From Rhodobacterales bacterium HKCCE3408 (GTDB lineage: Bacteria > Pseudomonadota > Alphaproteobacteria > Rhodobacterales > Rhodobacteraceae), in assembly GCA_015689705.1 (NCBI GenBank), contig WVSN01000010.1, forward strand, positions 1 to 64,000: a DNA stretch of 64,000 bases, read 5' to 3'. This document shows, one piece after another, positions 16,809 through 25,436 of this stretch. Below the pieces are notes generated by a model that had not been told where the DNA came from, did no database searches, and worked only from the letters and a program-made list of their open reading frames with translations. The position numbers and the translations under genes were made by a program. Each line of letters begins with the position of its first letter. The first letter of the stretch is position 1.

Positions 16809-17792
16809 TCACGCATCAAGGCGCATGGTCTCGGCCAGAAGTTCCGTCATCAGAGTGATCGCCTCACCGGGCCAGAGTGCGATGCGGTCCGGTCCGCCCG
16901 GTTCGGGCGGGGGCTCGTCGAAGAGAACACCGTCGGCCCTGCCAAGGTAGTGGCGCGCGATCTCGGCGTAGTCCTCGGCATTTTCATCAAGCAGCGCGCG
17001 GGCCGTCGCGGCGGTCATCAACCGCCGCGTCCTGCCCTGATCCTCGACCGACAGAAGGCGGCGCACCAGAAGTGCCTTGTCCGGCGCCGGCATCGGCGCG
17101 CGCTGGACATGGTCGATCGCGGCGAGCTGCCGTCGCGACGGCGCGATGTTCACCCGGGCGCTGTCCTCCGGGCGGAGCTTCGGTATGGCCGCGCGGTCGA
17201 GCCCGAACCGGCCGAGCACGTCCGCGACGATATCGGTCGCACCACCCGGCCCGTAGACCCGGACGCGCAGACGATCCGGACCGAAGGCCTCGGCCCACCG
17301 CCCGAGCAAGTCGCCGTACCGATAATAGTGCCCGCACCTGTTGCGCAGATGAACGATGAACGCATCGACGTCGGGCTTCCAGGGCGGGTGCGGCGTGGTT
17401 TTCACCGCCTGTGCGAAGGCCGATGCGACCCAGTGATCGTGCCGCCTTAGATAGACCAGAACCTCGACGGATCGGTTCGCGAAAGCCGTTGCTAGCGGGG
17501 CGACGTCCTTCAGTTCCACCAGGAACTCGGAACTGACGATGGCGCGTTCTGCGCCACTCCTGTCGATCTCGTCCAGTAGCCGTTCGACCATCTCCGAAGC
17601 CTCAGGACGATCGTCGAGGAAGGAGCGGCTCAACCGGTAATGCAGCCCGGCCCCCTCGGTCCGGGTGCCGAGACCGGTCTCGGGATAAATCAGCCCCGCC
17701 CGGGCCAGCGGCCTGCGGTTGCGATGCATGAACCGCTGCAGCGCGCTCGTCCCTGTCTTGTTCATGCCGATATGAAGTGTGATCGGTGTCAT
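16809..17792 (-). CDS. Sulfotransferase-family protein
   Basis: A 327-residue protein starting LHIGMNKTGTSALQRFM, the 5'-phosphosulfate-binding loop of PAPS-dependent sulfotransferases. IVSSEFL and the VLVYLRRHDHWVASAF segment (3'-phosphate-binding Arg/Ser) follow. It would transfer sulfate from PAPS to a sugar or other acceptor. Its start overlaps the stop of the capsule ATPase gene (ATGA), placing it in the kpsE-kpsT operon, so a capsular or exopolysaccharide acceptor is likely (inference). It ends 4 bp from the convergent RTX gene with no visible terminator between. Confidence 0.78.
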   Translation of the reverse strand: MTPITLHIGMNKTGTSALQRFMHRNRRPLARAGLIYPETGLGTRTEGAGLHYRLSRSFLDDRPEASEMVERLLDEIDRSGAERAIVSSEFLVELKDVAPLATAFANRSVEVLVYLRRHDHWVASAFAQAVKTTPHPPWKPDVDAFIVHLRNRCGHYYRYGDLLGRWAEAFGPDRLRVRVYGPGGATDIVADVLGRFGLDRAAIPKLRPEDSARVNIAPSRRQLAAIDHVQRAPMPAPDKALLVRRLLSVEDQGRTRRLMTAATARALLDENAEDYAEIARHYLGRADGVLFDEPPPEPGGPDRIALWPGEAITLMTELLAETMRLDA

Positions 17793-18467
17793 CCGACCGC
17801 CACCGGGCGGGCCGCCTCGAGCAGTTCCAGGTGGTGGTCGATCGCGGCCTCGACTTCCGGGAAAAAGCGGACCCGGCCTTCGTGCAGGACCACGCCTGCG
17901 GAACAGAACTGCCGGATCAGCGGCATCGAATGACTGACAACGATGGCCCCCGATCTGGCCATGCGGTCCTGGAACACCTCCGCCGAGCGGGCACGGAACG
18001 CGCCGTCGCCGACAGCCGTGACCTCGTCGACGAGGTAGGTGTCGAACCGGATGCCCATCGACAGACCGAAGGCAAGGCGCGAGCGCATCCCGGCGGAATA
18101 GGTGCGAACCGGTTCGTGGAAATGCCGGCCGAGCCCGGCGAAGCCCTGCACGAAATCGGTCAGCTCATCGGTATCGACGCCGTATATGCGGGCCACGAAC
18201 CGGGTGTTCTGCGCACCTGTCAGATCGGGATGAAAGGCGCCCGCAAAACCGACCGGCCAAGAGATCGTGCCGTCCGATACGACGTCGGCGCGGGTGGGCT
18301 CGGCAATACCCGCGATGATCCGCAGAAGCGTCGTCTTGCCGGATCCGTTCCGGCCGAGAAGCGCGACAGACTGCCCCCCAAGCCAGGCGCAGGTTCAGAC
18401 CAGAGAAAAGCGCACGGCGGCGCCCGCCGAGACTGAATTCCTTTGTCAGGGCGCGGAGTTCGATCAT
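17789..18467 (-). pseudogene. kpsT: Capsule export ABC ATPase KpsT-like, frameshifted
   Basis: The frame from ATG 18467 encodes a normal KpsT N-terminus (MIELRALTKEF ... LNLRLAW) and then breaks at a run of six G on the minus strand (18374-18379). Read one base shifted, the family sequence continues: QSVALLGRNGSGKTTLL (Walker A), YSAGMRSRLAFGL (signature), TYLVDEVTAVGD (Walker B) and VSHS. Removing one G restores a protein of about 225 residues, normal for KpsT/Wzt. It is either a sequencing error, a recent mutation or a phase-variable slippery site. Neighbours kpsE (ATGA overlap) and the sulfotransferase are intact. As written, no ATPase is made. Confidence 0.85.
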
Positions 18468-19654
18468 CGCCGGTCCCGCAGCGCATAGGCGACTAGCACG
18501 ACGACGGCCCAGGCGAGGAACAGGAACAGGACGACGAGACCGAGGATGAGCGGACGTTCCGGATACCGCGCGGCTTCGGACAATGTCGGACGGATATGCG
18601 CAGCCAGATACCGGCTCTGGCGCTGCGCCTCGGCAAGCGCGGCATCGTAGCCGGCGCGGGCGGCGGTGTAGGCCTCGAGCGCGAAATCACGGTCCGAGGC
18701 GAGGCGTTCGTATTCGGCGACGAGGTCGGCATACGCGGTGCCTTCGCCTGTCCTGCCGAGCACCGAACGCTCGGCCTCGATCCGGTTCTCGATCACCGTG
18801 ATCCGGCGTTCGGCCTGGTCGATCCGGGGATCGGACGCGCGCGTCGTCTCACGCAGGAGATCGAGATCGATCAGCGCCTCTGCAAGCTGCGCCTGCAGCG
18901 TGTTGACGAGGCCGGTCTGCCCGGCCGTGTCGATCGTCGGATCGACGATCCGGGTGCGGTTGCGGAAGGCGGTGAGCGCCACGCGCGCCTCGGTCAGCCG
19001 CAGTTCTGTGCGGTCCCGTTCCAGCCGCGCGTACCGGGTGGCATCCTCGCGCGCGGCGGCGGAGAGATCGTTGATCATCTCGGCCGACGCGTCCCGGATG
19101 GCCTGCGCGATGGCCTGCGCATCGTCCGGATCGAAAGCGAGAACGCGAATGTCGATAAGCCCGGTCGAGCTGTCGTACCCGATCCGGACCATGCGGTTCC
19201 AGTGATCGACGAGGTCCTCGATCGTCCCGGGCGCATGGTAGGCGAAGACCGGATCGAGCCGGGGGTCGACGCGCGACCAGATCGCGCGGAGGTCGAGCGC
19301 GGCATCGATCCGTTCGACGAGATCCTGACTTTGCAGGAAGGCATAGAGAATGTCCGTGTCCGAAGACGACGAGCCGGAAATCTCCGTCATGCCGCCCAGA
19401 AGCTCGATCGCCGATCCTGCCTCCTCGGTCCTGACGGAGAAGGCGACGCGCGAGGCGAACTGATCGGCTGCGCGGGTCCAGAGATACCAGCCGCACAGCG
19501 CCGTCGGCAGAGCGACAAGCAGCAGGAAAGACAGGACCACCGCGAGATGGCGCGCGCGGCGGCGGGCCGGCGGCGCGACGGGGAAGTCGATCACCCTCGC
19601 CCCCGGCGGCGCAGCGGGCGGCGGATCCGGGCGGTGTTTCTCGGCTGGCTTCAT
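18464..19654 (-). CDS. kpsE: Capsule export inner-membrane/periplasmic protein KpsE-like
   Basis: A 396-residue protein with a Pro/Arg-rich cytoplasmic start, a first membrane segment at about 38-58 (LAVVLSFLLLVALPTALCG), a long periplasmic coiled-coil region (about 190-345, rich in Arg, Glu and Ala) and a second membrane segment at about 368-388. This is the polysaccharide co-polymerase layout of KpsE/BexC/CtrB, which links the KpsMT transporter to the outer membrane channel. FPVAPPARRR resembles its N-terminal context. First gene of the kpsE-kpsT-sulfotransferase unit, divergent from kpsM. Confidence 0.87.
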   Translation of the reverse strand: MKPAEKHRPDPPPAAPPGARVIDFPVAPPARRRARHLAVVLSFLLLVALPTALCGWYLWTRAADQFASRVAFSVRTEEAGSAIELLGGMTEISGSSSSDTDILYAFLQSQDLVERIDAALDLRAIWSRVDPRLDPVFAYHAPGTIEDLVDHWNRMVRIGYDSSTGLIDIRVLAFDPDDAQAIAQAIRDASAEMINDLSAAAREDATRYARLERDRTELRLTEARVALTAFRNRTRIVDPTIDTAGQTGLVNTLQAQLAEALIDLDLLRETTRASDPRIDQAERRITVIENRIEAERSVLGRTGEGTAYADLVAEYERLASDRDFALEAYTAARAGYDAALAEAQRQSRYLAAHIRPTLSEAARYPERPLILGLVVLFLFLAWAVVVLVAYALRDRR

Positions 19655-19749
19655 GCGCGTCCGATCCCCGTGAACGATTCCGTAACCGTGTTTCGGCTAG
19701 GCACCGGCTTAGAGACCGATGGTTAATTTTCTCCGACCGGAGCTGAAGA

Positions 19750-20568
19750 ATGCCACGACCGACCGCACAGCCGGGCACGCCGGCCCGCCATGTCCGCCCG
19801 GGCAGAAGCTGGCCGCTGCCGCGCGCCGTGGCGGCGCTGATGCTGCGAGAGATGAGCGTGACCTATGGCCGGTCGCCCGGTGGCTACCTCTGGGCGGTGC
19901 TGGAACCGGCGGCGGGCATCTGCCTTCTGACGCTGCTCTTCTCGCTCGCCTTCGAGGCACCGCCGCTCGGCCGGTCCTTCCCGCTGTTCTACGCCACGGG
20001 GCTGGTCCCGTTCTTGTTCTATAGCGATCTGTCGACGCGGCTGGCGCAGGCCCTGCGGTATTCGCGCCAGCTTCTCACCTATCCGAGCGTGACCTTCATC
20101 GACGCTTTGATGGCGCGGTTCCTGTTGAACGCGCTGACGCTTCTGATGGTCGGATACATGATCTTCGCCGCGCTTCTGACCGCGCTCGACACCCGCGCCG
20201 TGCTGTCGCCCGACCGGCTGGCGCTGGCCTACGCGATGGCGGCGTCTCTCGCGCTCGGCGTCGGGACGATGAACTGCATTCTCGTCTCGGTCCTGCCGGT
20301 CTGGCAGCAGATCTGGGCAATCTTTAACCGGCCGCTGTTCCTCGTGTCTTGCGTATTCTTCGTCTATGACGGCCTGCCCGAGCCCTGGCGCGGCTATCTG
20401 TGGTGGAATCCGCTGATCCACGTCGTCGGCACGATGCGCAGCGCCTTCTACCCGACCTACGACGCGGCCTATGTCTCACCGGTCTACATCTTCGCCCTTT
20501 CGCTGACGCTGCTGGTCCTCGGGCTAGTTTTCCTGATCCGGTACCACCGGGACATCATCCATGGCTGA
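19750..20568 (+). CDS. kpsM: Capsule ABC-2 transporter permease KpsM-like
   Basis: A 272-residue ABC-2 permease with about six membrane segments. Marks are MLREMSVTYGRSPGGYLWA near residue 32, typical of KpsM/BexB, and NPLIHVVGTMRS near 222. It would form the inner-membrane channel that exports polysaccharide powered by KpsT. It is read divergently from kpsE and kpsT, an unusual split, and its 3' end overlaps the GT2 gene start by 8 bp. Confidence 0.9.
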   Translation: MPRPTAQPGTPARHVRPGRSWPLPRAVAALMLREMSVTYGRSPGGYLWAVLEPAAGICLLTLLFSLAFEAPPLGRSFPLFYATGLVPFLFYSDLSTRLAQALRYSRQLLTYPSVTFIDALMARFLLNALTLLMVGYMIFAALLTALDTRAVLSPDRLALAYAMAASLALGVGTMNCILVSVLPVWQQIWAIFNRPLFLVSCVFFVYDGLPEPWRGYLWWNPLIHVVGTMRSAFYPTYDAAYVSPVYIFALSLTLLVLGLVFLIRYHRDIIHG

Positions 20569-21469
20569 GGTCGAGATCCTGATGGGCACCCGGAATGGCG
20601 CCCGGTATCTCGAAGAACAGCTCCAGTCGATCGCCGCTCAGACTGTGGCGGACTGGACGCTGACGGTGTCGGACGACGGTTCCAGCGACGCGACGCACCG
20701 GATCCTCGAACGGTTCAGCCGGTCATGTGCGCCCGGACAGGTACGGGTGCGTGGCGGGCCGAGACAGGGCGTGGCGGCGAACTATCTCTCGCTGCTCGAG
20801 GCGTCCGATTGCCATGCACCCTTCGTTGCGCTGTCCGATCAGGACGACATCTGGCACTCCGACCGGCTCGAACGCGGGGTCGCCGCGCTGCGATCCCGCG
20901 CAGGCCCGCGCCCGGTTCTCTACGCGGCCCGGACCGTCCTGATCGACGCGGCCGGACGTCCGATCCGGCACCGTCAGCGCGCCCTTCCACGACCGTCCTT
21001 CGGCAACGCTCTCGTCCAGAACGTACTAGCCGGCAACACGATGATGCTGAACCGGGCCGCAGTGGGCCTGGCGCGCACTGCGCGGCCCGCAACGCTGCCG
21101 CCGTTCCACGACTGGTGGCTCTATGCGCTGATGACCGGGGCGGGGGCGGAGATCGTGATCGACCCGGTCCCGGTGCTCGGCTACCGCCAACATCGCAACG
21201 CCCTGATCGGCGCCCGCTCTGGCGTCGGGGCGCATCTCACCCGCGCCGCGCTTGTCGCCCGTGGAACATGGGCGAAATGGCTCGACGCGCATCACACCGC
21301 GCTTCTCTCGGTCGACGACAAGCTCGACCCGGCGAACCGGGCGCGGCTCCGGGCGATGACGGAACCGGGCCGAGGCCGGCTTCGCGCGGTCATCGCTGCG
21401 AGCGCGCGCCGGCAGGACATCGGCGGGACCCTGGCGCTTCATCTCGCCGCGCTGGCCCGGCGTGCCTGA
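20561..21469 (+). CDS. GT2 glycosyltransferase (rhamnosyltransferase-like)
   Basis: A 302-residue GT-A enzyme. EILMGTRNGARYLEEQLQSI and VSDDGSSDATHRI form the nucleotide-sugar site, VALSDQDDIWH carries the DXD motif, and FHDWWLYAL is seen in polysaccharide rhamnosyl/glycosyltransferases. Coupled to kpsM by overlap. With rfbCBDA in the same region, transfer of L-rhamnose is a reasonable guess, but the donor cannot be told from sequence. Confidence 0.83.
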   Translation: MAEVEILMGTRNGARYLEEQLQSIAAQTVADWTLTVSDDGSSDATHRILERFSRSCAPGQVRVRGGPRQGVAANYLSLLEASDCHAPFVALSDQDDIWHSDRLERGVAALRSRAGPRPVLYAARTVLIDAAGRPIRHRQRALPRPSFGNALVQNVLAGNTMMLNRAAVGLARTARPATLPPFHDWWLYALMTGAGAEIVIDPVPVLGYRQHRNALIGARSGVGAHLTRAALVARGTWAKWLDAHHTALLSVDDKLDPANRARLRAMTEPGRGRLRAVIAASARRQDIGGTLALHLAALARRA

Positions 21470-21538
21470 GGCGGCAGGCATTAAGAAACGGTTCAGGGAA
21501 CCATGGTAGGCCGGCATCCGGGATCCGGAGGGATTGAT

Positions 21539-21631
21539 ATGGGCGACCCGCTCGGCGACCGGCCGATCATCGTCAAGCGAAAGAAGGTCGTGCAGGGGGG
21601 CGGCCATCACGGTGGGGCGTGGAAGGTCGCA
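21539..21631 (+). pseudogene. motB: motB remnant (first ~31 codons)
   Basis: ATG 21539 is preceded by an excellent GGAGGG site, and the first residues (PIIVKRKKV then GGGHHGGAWKVA) are the hallmark N-terminus of MotB-type flagellar stators. After AWKVA the expected YADFVTAMMAFF membrane helix is absent; the frame continues with unrelated residues to 21784. The anchor helix, plug and OmpA-like domain are lost. A deletion on the flgN-like side or an old recombination would explain it. The stretch 21632-21805 shows no gene on either strand. Confidence 0.75.
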
Positions 21632-21805
21632 ATCCGTTCTTTCCTTACGTTTCGGCGCCTGTTTTGCGCCGGGTGTCATGAACGCCCCGGGAGTTCCCCG
21701 GGCTCTGGACGGGACGCTGTTCTGACGTGTGCCGGCCGACCCTGGATCGGACGACGCCACCCGAAGGTGCAGGGCGCAAACTGATAGGGAAGATTGAACG
21801 AGTTC

Positions 21806-22192
21806 TTAATTCGGCCCGCCGTTTCCGCGCGATTTATGATAAATTTCGCGGATCTCCCGTCGGGCAGGTGCGCGGTCACCGATCTTCAGCGGACGGCCCA
21901 TGGCATCGTATCCCTCGAACCCTTCCTGCGGTGGCTGGTCGAGCAGAGCCCGGGCCGCAGCCACTCCGTCCCGTGCAGCCTCGATCAACGCCGCGTTGCG
22001 GTCGGCCAGGCTGCGGATATGGTCGATCGTCTCGGATGTCTCGCGGCGGGACCTGGCGTGGGCCAGCCCGTTCACCAATCGCTCCAGCCCGGGCGCCATG
22101 TCGAGAGCAGCGGCCATGTCACCGCGGCGCAGGCAGTCGGCCTGCCGGTTCAACACATCCTCGAGCGCATGGGTCAGTCTGTCAGGTGTCAT
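21806..22192 (-). CDS. FlgN-like flagellar protein
   Basis: A 128-residue helical protein starting MTPDRLTHALEDVLNRQ. Helices with regular charged residues (ALDMAPGLERLVNGL, LADRNAALIEAARDGVAAARALL) and size match the FlgN-like hook-associated export chaperones of Rhodobacterales. It overlaps the rod-binding flgJ gene by 11 bp, which supports a flagellar role. The longer open frame to 22393 is the shadow of flgJ. Assignment rests mainly on context. Confidence 0.6.
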   Translation of the reverse strand: MTPDRLTHALEDVLNRQADCLRRGDMAAALDMAPGLERLVNGLAHARSRRETSETIDHIRSLADRNAALIEAARDGVAAARALLDQPPQEGFEGYDAMGRPLKIGDRAPARREIREIYHKSRGNGGPN

Positions 22193-22520
22193 GTCCGGGG
22201 TCTCCGCTGCGGGCCGCGAGGGCGTGGAAGATGGATTCCGCGAGACCGATCCCGCCATTCGCGACGAGCGCCTCGGCATGCTGCTGGCGCAGGATTGAAG
22301 CGAACTGCTCCTCCCCGGCGCCACCACCGAAGGCGCACCGAGCCTCACCGAACCGAGCCTGCTTGAGCATCTCCGCGAGGAACGTTGCCTCAAGCTCCTG
22401 CGCGACGTCGCGAAGGCGCTGGCGGTCTTGCGCGGTCAGGTCGGCGGCGGGACCGGTCGCGCGCGGTTCGGGTGCAGCGCCATTCAGGGCGGGGGCGGCA
22501 GGGCCCGAAATCTGTGACAT
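22182..22520 (-). CDS. flgJ: Flagellar rod-binding protein FlgJ N-terminal type
   Basis: A 112-residue protein consisting only of the rod-binding domain: LEATFLAEMLKQA, FGGGAGEEQFASILRQQHAEAL and GGIGLAESIFHAL. The C-terminal muramidase domain of enterobacterial FlgJ is absent, as usual for Alphaproteobacteria. It would cap rod assembly in the periplasm. Divergent from fliK across about 115 bp that must contain both promoters; coupled to the flgN-like gene. Confidence 0.85.
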   Translation of the reverse strand: MSQISGPAAPALNGAAPEPRATGPAADLTAQDRQRLRDVAQELEATFLAEMLKQARFGEARCAFGGGAGEEQFASILRQQHAEALVANGGIGLAESIFHALAARSGDPGHDT

Positions 22521-22636
22521 CGCGATTCTCGCAATTCGACCTATTTCGCGACGAGCATCGGCGCTGCGCGTAAATATTCGGTAAGGCGAAGGCGATAGTC
22601 CGACGGGGCCCGACAGATGTCTCCGGAGGCCCTCAA

Positions 22637-24001
22637 ATGGCAGAGATCCTGCCGCTCCTCACACCGAAACCGTCCGATGCGAAATCCGCACCCACACCCG
22701 CGCGGCCGAACGACGTATCCCGCGACGGCGAGGATTTCGCCGGAGCGTATGCTGACCGGCCGGAGCGCGCGGAAAGCCTGCAGAAGTCGAAAGCCGGCGA
22801 CGCGGCACAAGCAGGCGGTGGCGCGGGAAAAGCGACCGACCACAAGGCGGACGAAGACACCGAAACAGACAGCGCGACAAACGAGGCGTCGCGATCGGAT
22901 GGCGCTGATGGAGTATCGAAAGTGGTTGGGGCGCCCGGACTCTCGACCCTGGAAATTCCTGTCGCAACACCTGCTCCAGCGGAAGCGGCACGGGGCAAGG
23001 TCGCACCAATCGGCACATCTGCGGCCCGCAGCTCGGGCGATTCTCGCGTCGCCAGAGATCAGGCCGGGTTGGCACCCATCCTGCAACCGTCCGCGCCCCC
23101 ATCGGCGAGAGCCGATAGCCTGCCGACAGGCGAAACGCCCGTGAACGTTGCGGTCGAAGATGGGGTCGTGAAAACGGGTCCGGCGATTGACGCTGACGTG
23201 GCGGAAACCGACGACATGCCGTCCGCTCGGATCGAGCGCAGCAAGGGGGCGCCGACCGTTCCGCCAACAGACCCGGCGATGAAATCACCGCACGGTATCA
23301 TGCAGGCGACCCTGCCGGTGAAGCGATCCGCCCTCTCGCCCAAGTTCGCCGAGGCGGAAAAGCCGGTCGAAACGGATGCGCCGGAGCCGGAGTCTCCGTC
23401 GCGGATCGAAACACGGGCCGCCCCGATCCCGGACACCAAAGCGGTTGCACCCTCCCCGGGACCCGTTCCCGCAATGACGCCAGCAAGGGGGGATCCGGCG
23501 ATCCCGGCGGAAGACCTTGGTTCGGTCGGCGGACCCGGCGGAGCGCCACAGACGGCCCAGACGGCCCAATCCTCGGCCCATGCCACAAGCCCGTCGCAGG
23601 CCGCCCACGGCGCAGCCCAACAGATCGCAGCGGCGCTTCCGCGCGATGCGGGCGTGATCGTGACCGACCGGGGAACCGAAGTCGCGCTCGACCCGCCGGA
23701 ACTCGGGCGCGTCCGGATGGTGGTAACGGAGCTGGCGGGCGGCCTCGCACTTTCGATCACGGCCGAGCGGCAGGAAACGCTCGACATGTTCCGCCGTCAT
23801 GCCGCGCTCCTCCAGGCAGAATTCCAGCGCGAAGGGCTGGCCGATACCAGCTTCAGCTTCCGCGACGAGACAGCGGGGCGTCAGTCAAGTGGAAGGACGG
23901 ATGGCAGGCCCGGTGCCGGATTCGAACCGGGCAGCGAGCTGACCGCCCCGGCGCCGATGGCCATTCGCCTTCGGTCCGGCGGGCTCGACCTGAGACTTTA
24001 G
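22637..24001 (+). CDS. fliK: Flagellar hook-length control protein FliK
   Basis: A 454-residue protein: a long, low-complexity Ala/Pro/Asp-rich N-terminus (residues 1-330) followed by the conserved C-terminal Flg_hook domain with VALDPPELGRVRMVV, LALSITAERQETLDMFRRH and LQAEFQREG. FliK measures hook length and switches export specificity. GGAGG sits 7 bp before ATG 22637. Followed 14 bp later by flgD. Confidence 0.92.
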   Translation: MAEILPLLTPKPSDAKSAPTPARPNDVSRDGEDFAGAYADRPERAESLQKSKAGDAAQAGGGAGKATDHKADEDTETDSATNEASRSDGADGVSKVVGAPGLSTLEIPVATPAPAEAARGKVAPIGTSAARSSGDSRVARDQAGLAPILQPSAPPSARADSLPTGETPVNVAVEDGVVKTGPAIDADVAETDDMPSARIERSKGAPTVPPTDPAMKSPHGIMQATLPVKRSALSPKFAEAEKPVETDAPEPESPSRIETRAAPIPDTKAVAPSPGPVPAMTPARGDPAIPAEDLGSVGGPGGAPQTAQTAQSSAHATSPSQAAHGAAQQIAAALPRDAGVIVTDRGTEVALDPPELGRVRMVVTELAGGLALSITAERQETLDMFRRHAALLQAEFQREGLADTSFSFRDETAGRQSSGRTDGRPGAGFEPGSELTAPAPMAIRLRSGGLDLRL

Positions 24002-24015
24002 AAAGGGACAGGACC

Positions 24016-24708
24016 ATGGACATCAATCAGATCGCAGCCACGCAGACGGCGCGGCCATCGGATCCGTCCGCCGCAACCGCTTCGGAAGAGGATCCCGGCA
24101 CGATCATCACGTCGGATTTCGAGGCGTTTCTGCGGCTCCTGACGGCCCAACTGGAAAACCAGGATCCCCTCAACCCGCTCGAGTCGACGGATTTCGCAAC
24201 GCAGCTGGCGACATTCTCGGGCGTCGAGCAGCAGGTTCAGACGAATACACTGCTCGGCGACCTGCAGGCCAACCTGTCGATGATGGGGATGGGTCAGCTT
24301 GCCGGGTGGATCGGAATGGATGCGCGCGCGGCGGCGCCCGTCACCTTCACCGGAAGCCCGGTCAACATCGTGACCGATCCGCCGGTGACGGCCGACCGGG
24401 TACAGCTCGTCGTCAGCGATGCCGCAGGCAACGAGGTGCAGCGCGTCGACATCCCGAAGACGACCGATCCGCTGCTCTGGTCCGGGACGGGGCCGGATGG
24501 GTCGCCACTGCCGCACGGCACCTATTCGCTGTCGGTCGAAAGCTTTCAGGGCAGCGACCTGATCGAGACCGAGGACGCCATGGTCTATGCGCGCATCCGG
24601 GAGGCGTTCCAGCGCGGCAACGAGACCTGGCTGGTCCTCGACGGCGGCCAGCAGGTCCGGGCCAGCGAGGTCTCCGGTGTCAGCGCGCCATGGGTCGTCG
24701 AGAACTAG
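24016..24708 (+). CDS. flgD: Flagellar hook-capping protein FlgD
   Basis: A 230-residue hook assembly scaffold. FLRLLTAQLENQDPLNPLESTDF and FATQLATFSGVEQQ (shortened here: QLATFSGVEQQVQTN) are the FlgD N-terminal signature; the C-terminal part has the FlgD tudor/Ig-like fold with LPHGTYSLSVE. Downstream of fliK in one unit. It meets the convergent TSUP gene with a 4-bp overlap, leaving no room for a separate terminator. Confidence 0.93.
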   Translation: MDINQIAATQTARPSDPSAATASEEDPGTIITSDFEAFLRLLTAQLENQDPLNPLESTDFATQLATFSGVEQQVQTNTLLGDLQANLSMMGMGQLAGWIGMDARAAAPVTFTGSPVNIVTDPPVTADRVQLVVSDAAGNEVQRVDIPKTTDPLLWSGTGPDGSPLPHGTYSLSVESFQGSDLIETEDAMVYARIREAFQRGNETWLVLDGGQQVRASEVSGVSAPWVVEN

Positions 24709-25436
24709 AGCGACCGGACGAGTAGGACCGTCGCCGCAACCCCCGAAAGGCCGAGTGCGATGGCGCGGGCCGGCAAACGGGTCGCCATCCGTCCGACCGG
24801 CTCGGACACCCAGAGGCCGATCGCGACCGCCGGCAGCAGGCTGGCCGCGAACGCCAGATGAGGGACGGTCACCAGCCCCGCAAGGGTCAGCGTGCCGATG
24901 CTCACGGCCATCCCGAACAGGAAAAACGCGTTCTGCATGGCGGCCGACCGCGCCCTTGCCTCGTGCTGGTAGAGGATCGCCATGGGTGGCGCACCGATGG
25001 CCGTCAACGTGCCCATGACGCCGGCGGCGAGCCCGGCCAGAACCAGAGATGTGCGCGTAATCGCCAGGCGCAGGCCCATCAACGACAGCGCGATGGCGGC
25101 GAAGACCGTGCAAGCCACCGCAACACCGAGCCCGCCTCCGTCCAGGAGCCGCCCGGCGAGAATGGCGGCAACGACCGCGCCGGCGGTTCGCCCCGCCATG
25201 CCCCAGGGCAGCTCGGACCAGTCGAGGTGTCGCCGGTCGGCCGCCGTCGCGCGCCAGCCGACCACGAACCCCAGAACGAGGAGCGACGCAGGCAGCATGG
25301 TTGGCGCGGCGATCGCGACAAGGGGCGCGGCGATCATGCCGAAGCCCTGCCCGGCGATGCGCTGGACCAGCGCTCCTATGGCCACGGCGGCCGCGCAGAA
25401 GGCCCAGGCGCCCGGATCGACGCCGAGGCCGGTCAT
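24705..25436 (-). CDS. TSUP/TauE-SafE family membrane permease
   Basis: A 243-residue protein with about seven to eight hydrophobic segments (LASLLVLGFVVGW, VVAAILAGRLL, IALGLSGVAATVLLV). GQGFGMIAAP in the first third and a repeat-like AIGAPPMAI in the second are typical of the TSUP (DUF81) family, which moves sulfur-containing or organic anions. Substrate unknown. ATG 25436 overlaps the stop of the FAD oxidoreductase gene (ATGA). Confidence 0.78.
   Translation of the reverse strand: MTGLGVDPGAWAFCAAAVAIGALVQRIAGQGFGMIAAPLVAIAAPTMLPASLLVLGFVVGWRATAADRRHLDWSELPWGMAGRTAGAVVAAILAGRLLDGGGLGVAVACTVFAAIALSLMGLRLAITRTSLVLAGLAAGVMGTLTAIGAPPMAILYQHEARARSAAMQNAFFLFGMAVSIGTLTLAGLVTVPHLAFAASLLPAVAIGLWVSEPVGRMATRLPARAIALGLSGVAATVLLVRSL

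Noticed and set aside
23915-23940. tRNA-like T-arm (ggattcgaacc) in fliK
   Set aside because: It lies within the coding frame of fliK and no D-arm, anticodon arm or acceptor stem fits around it.
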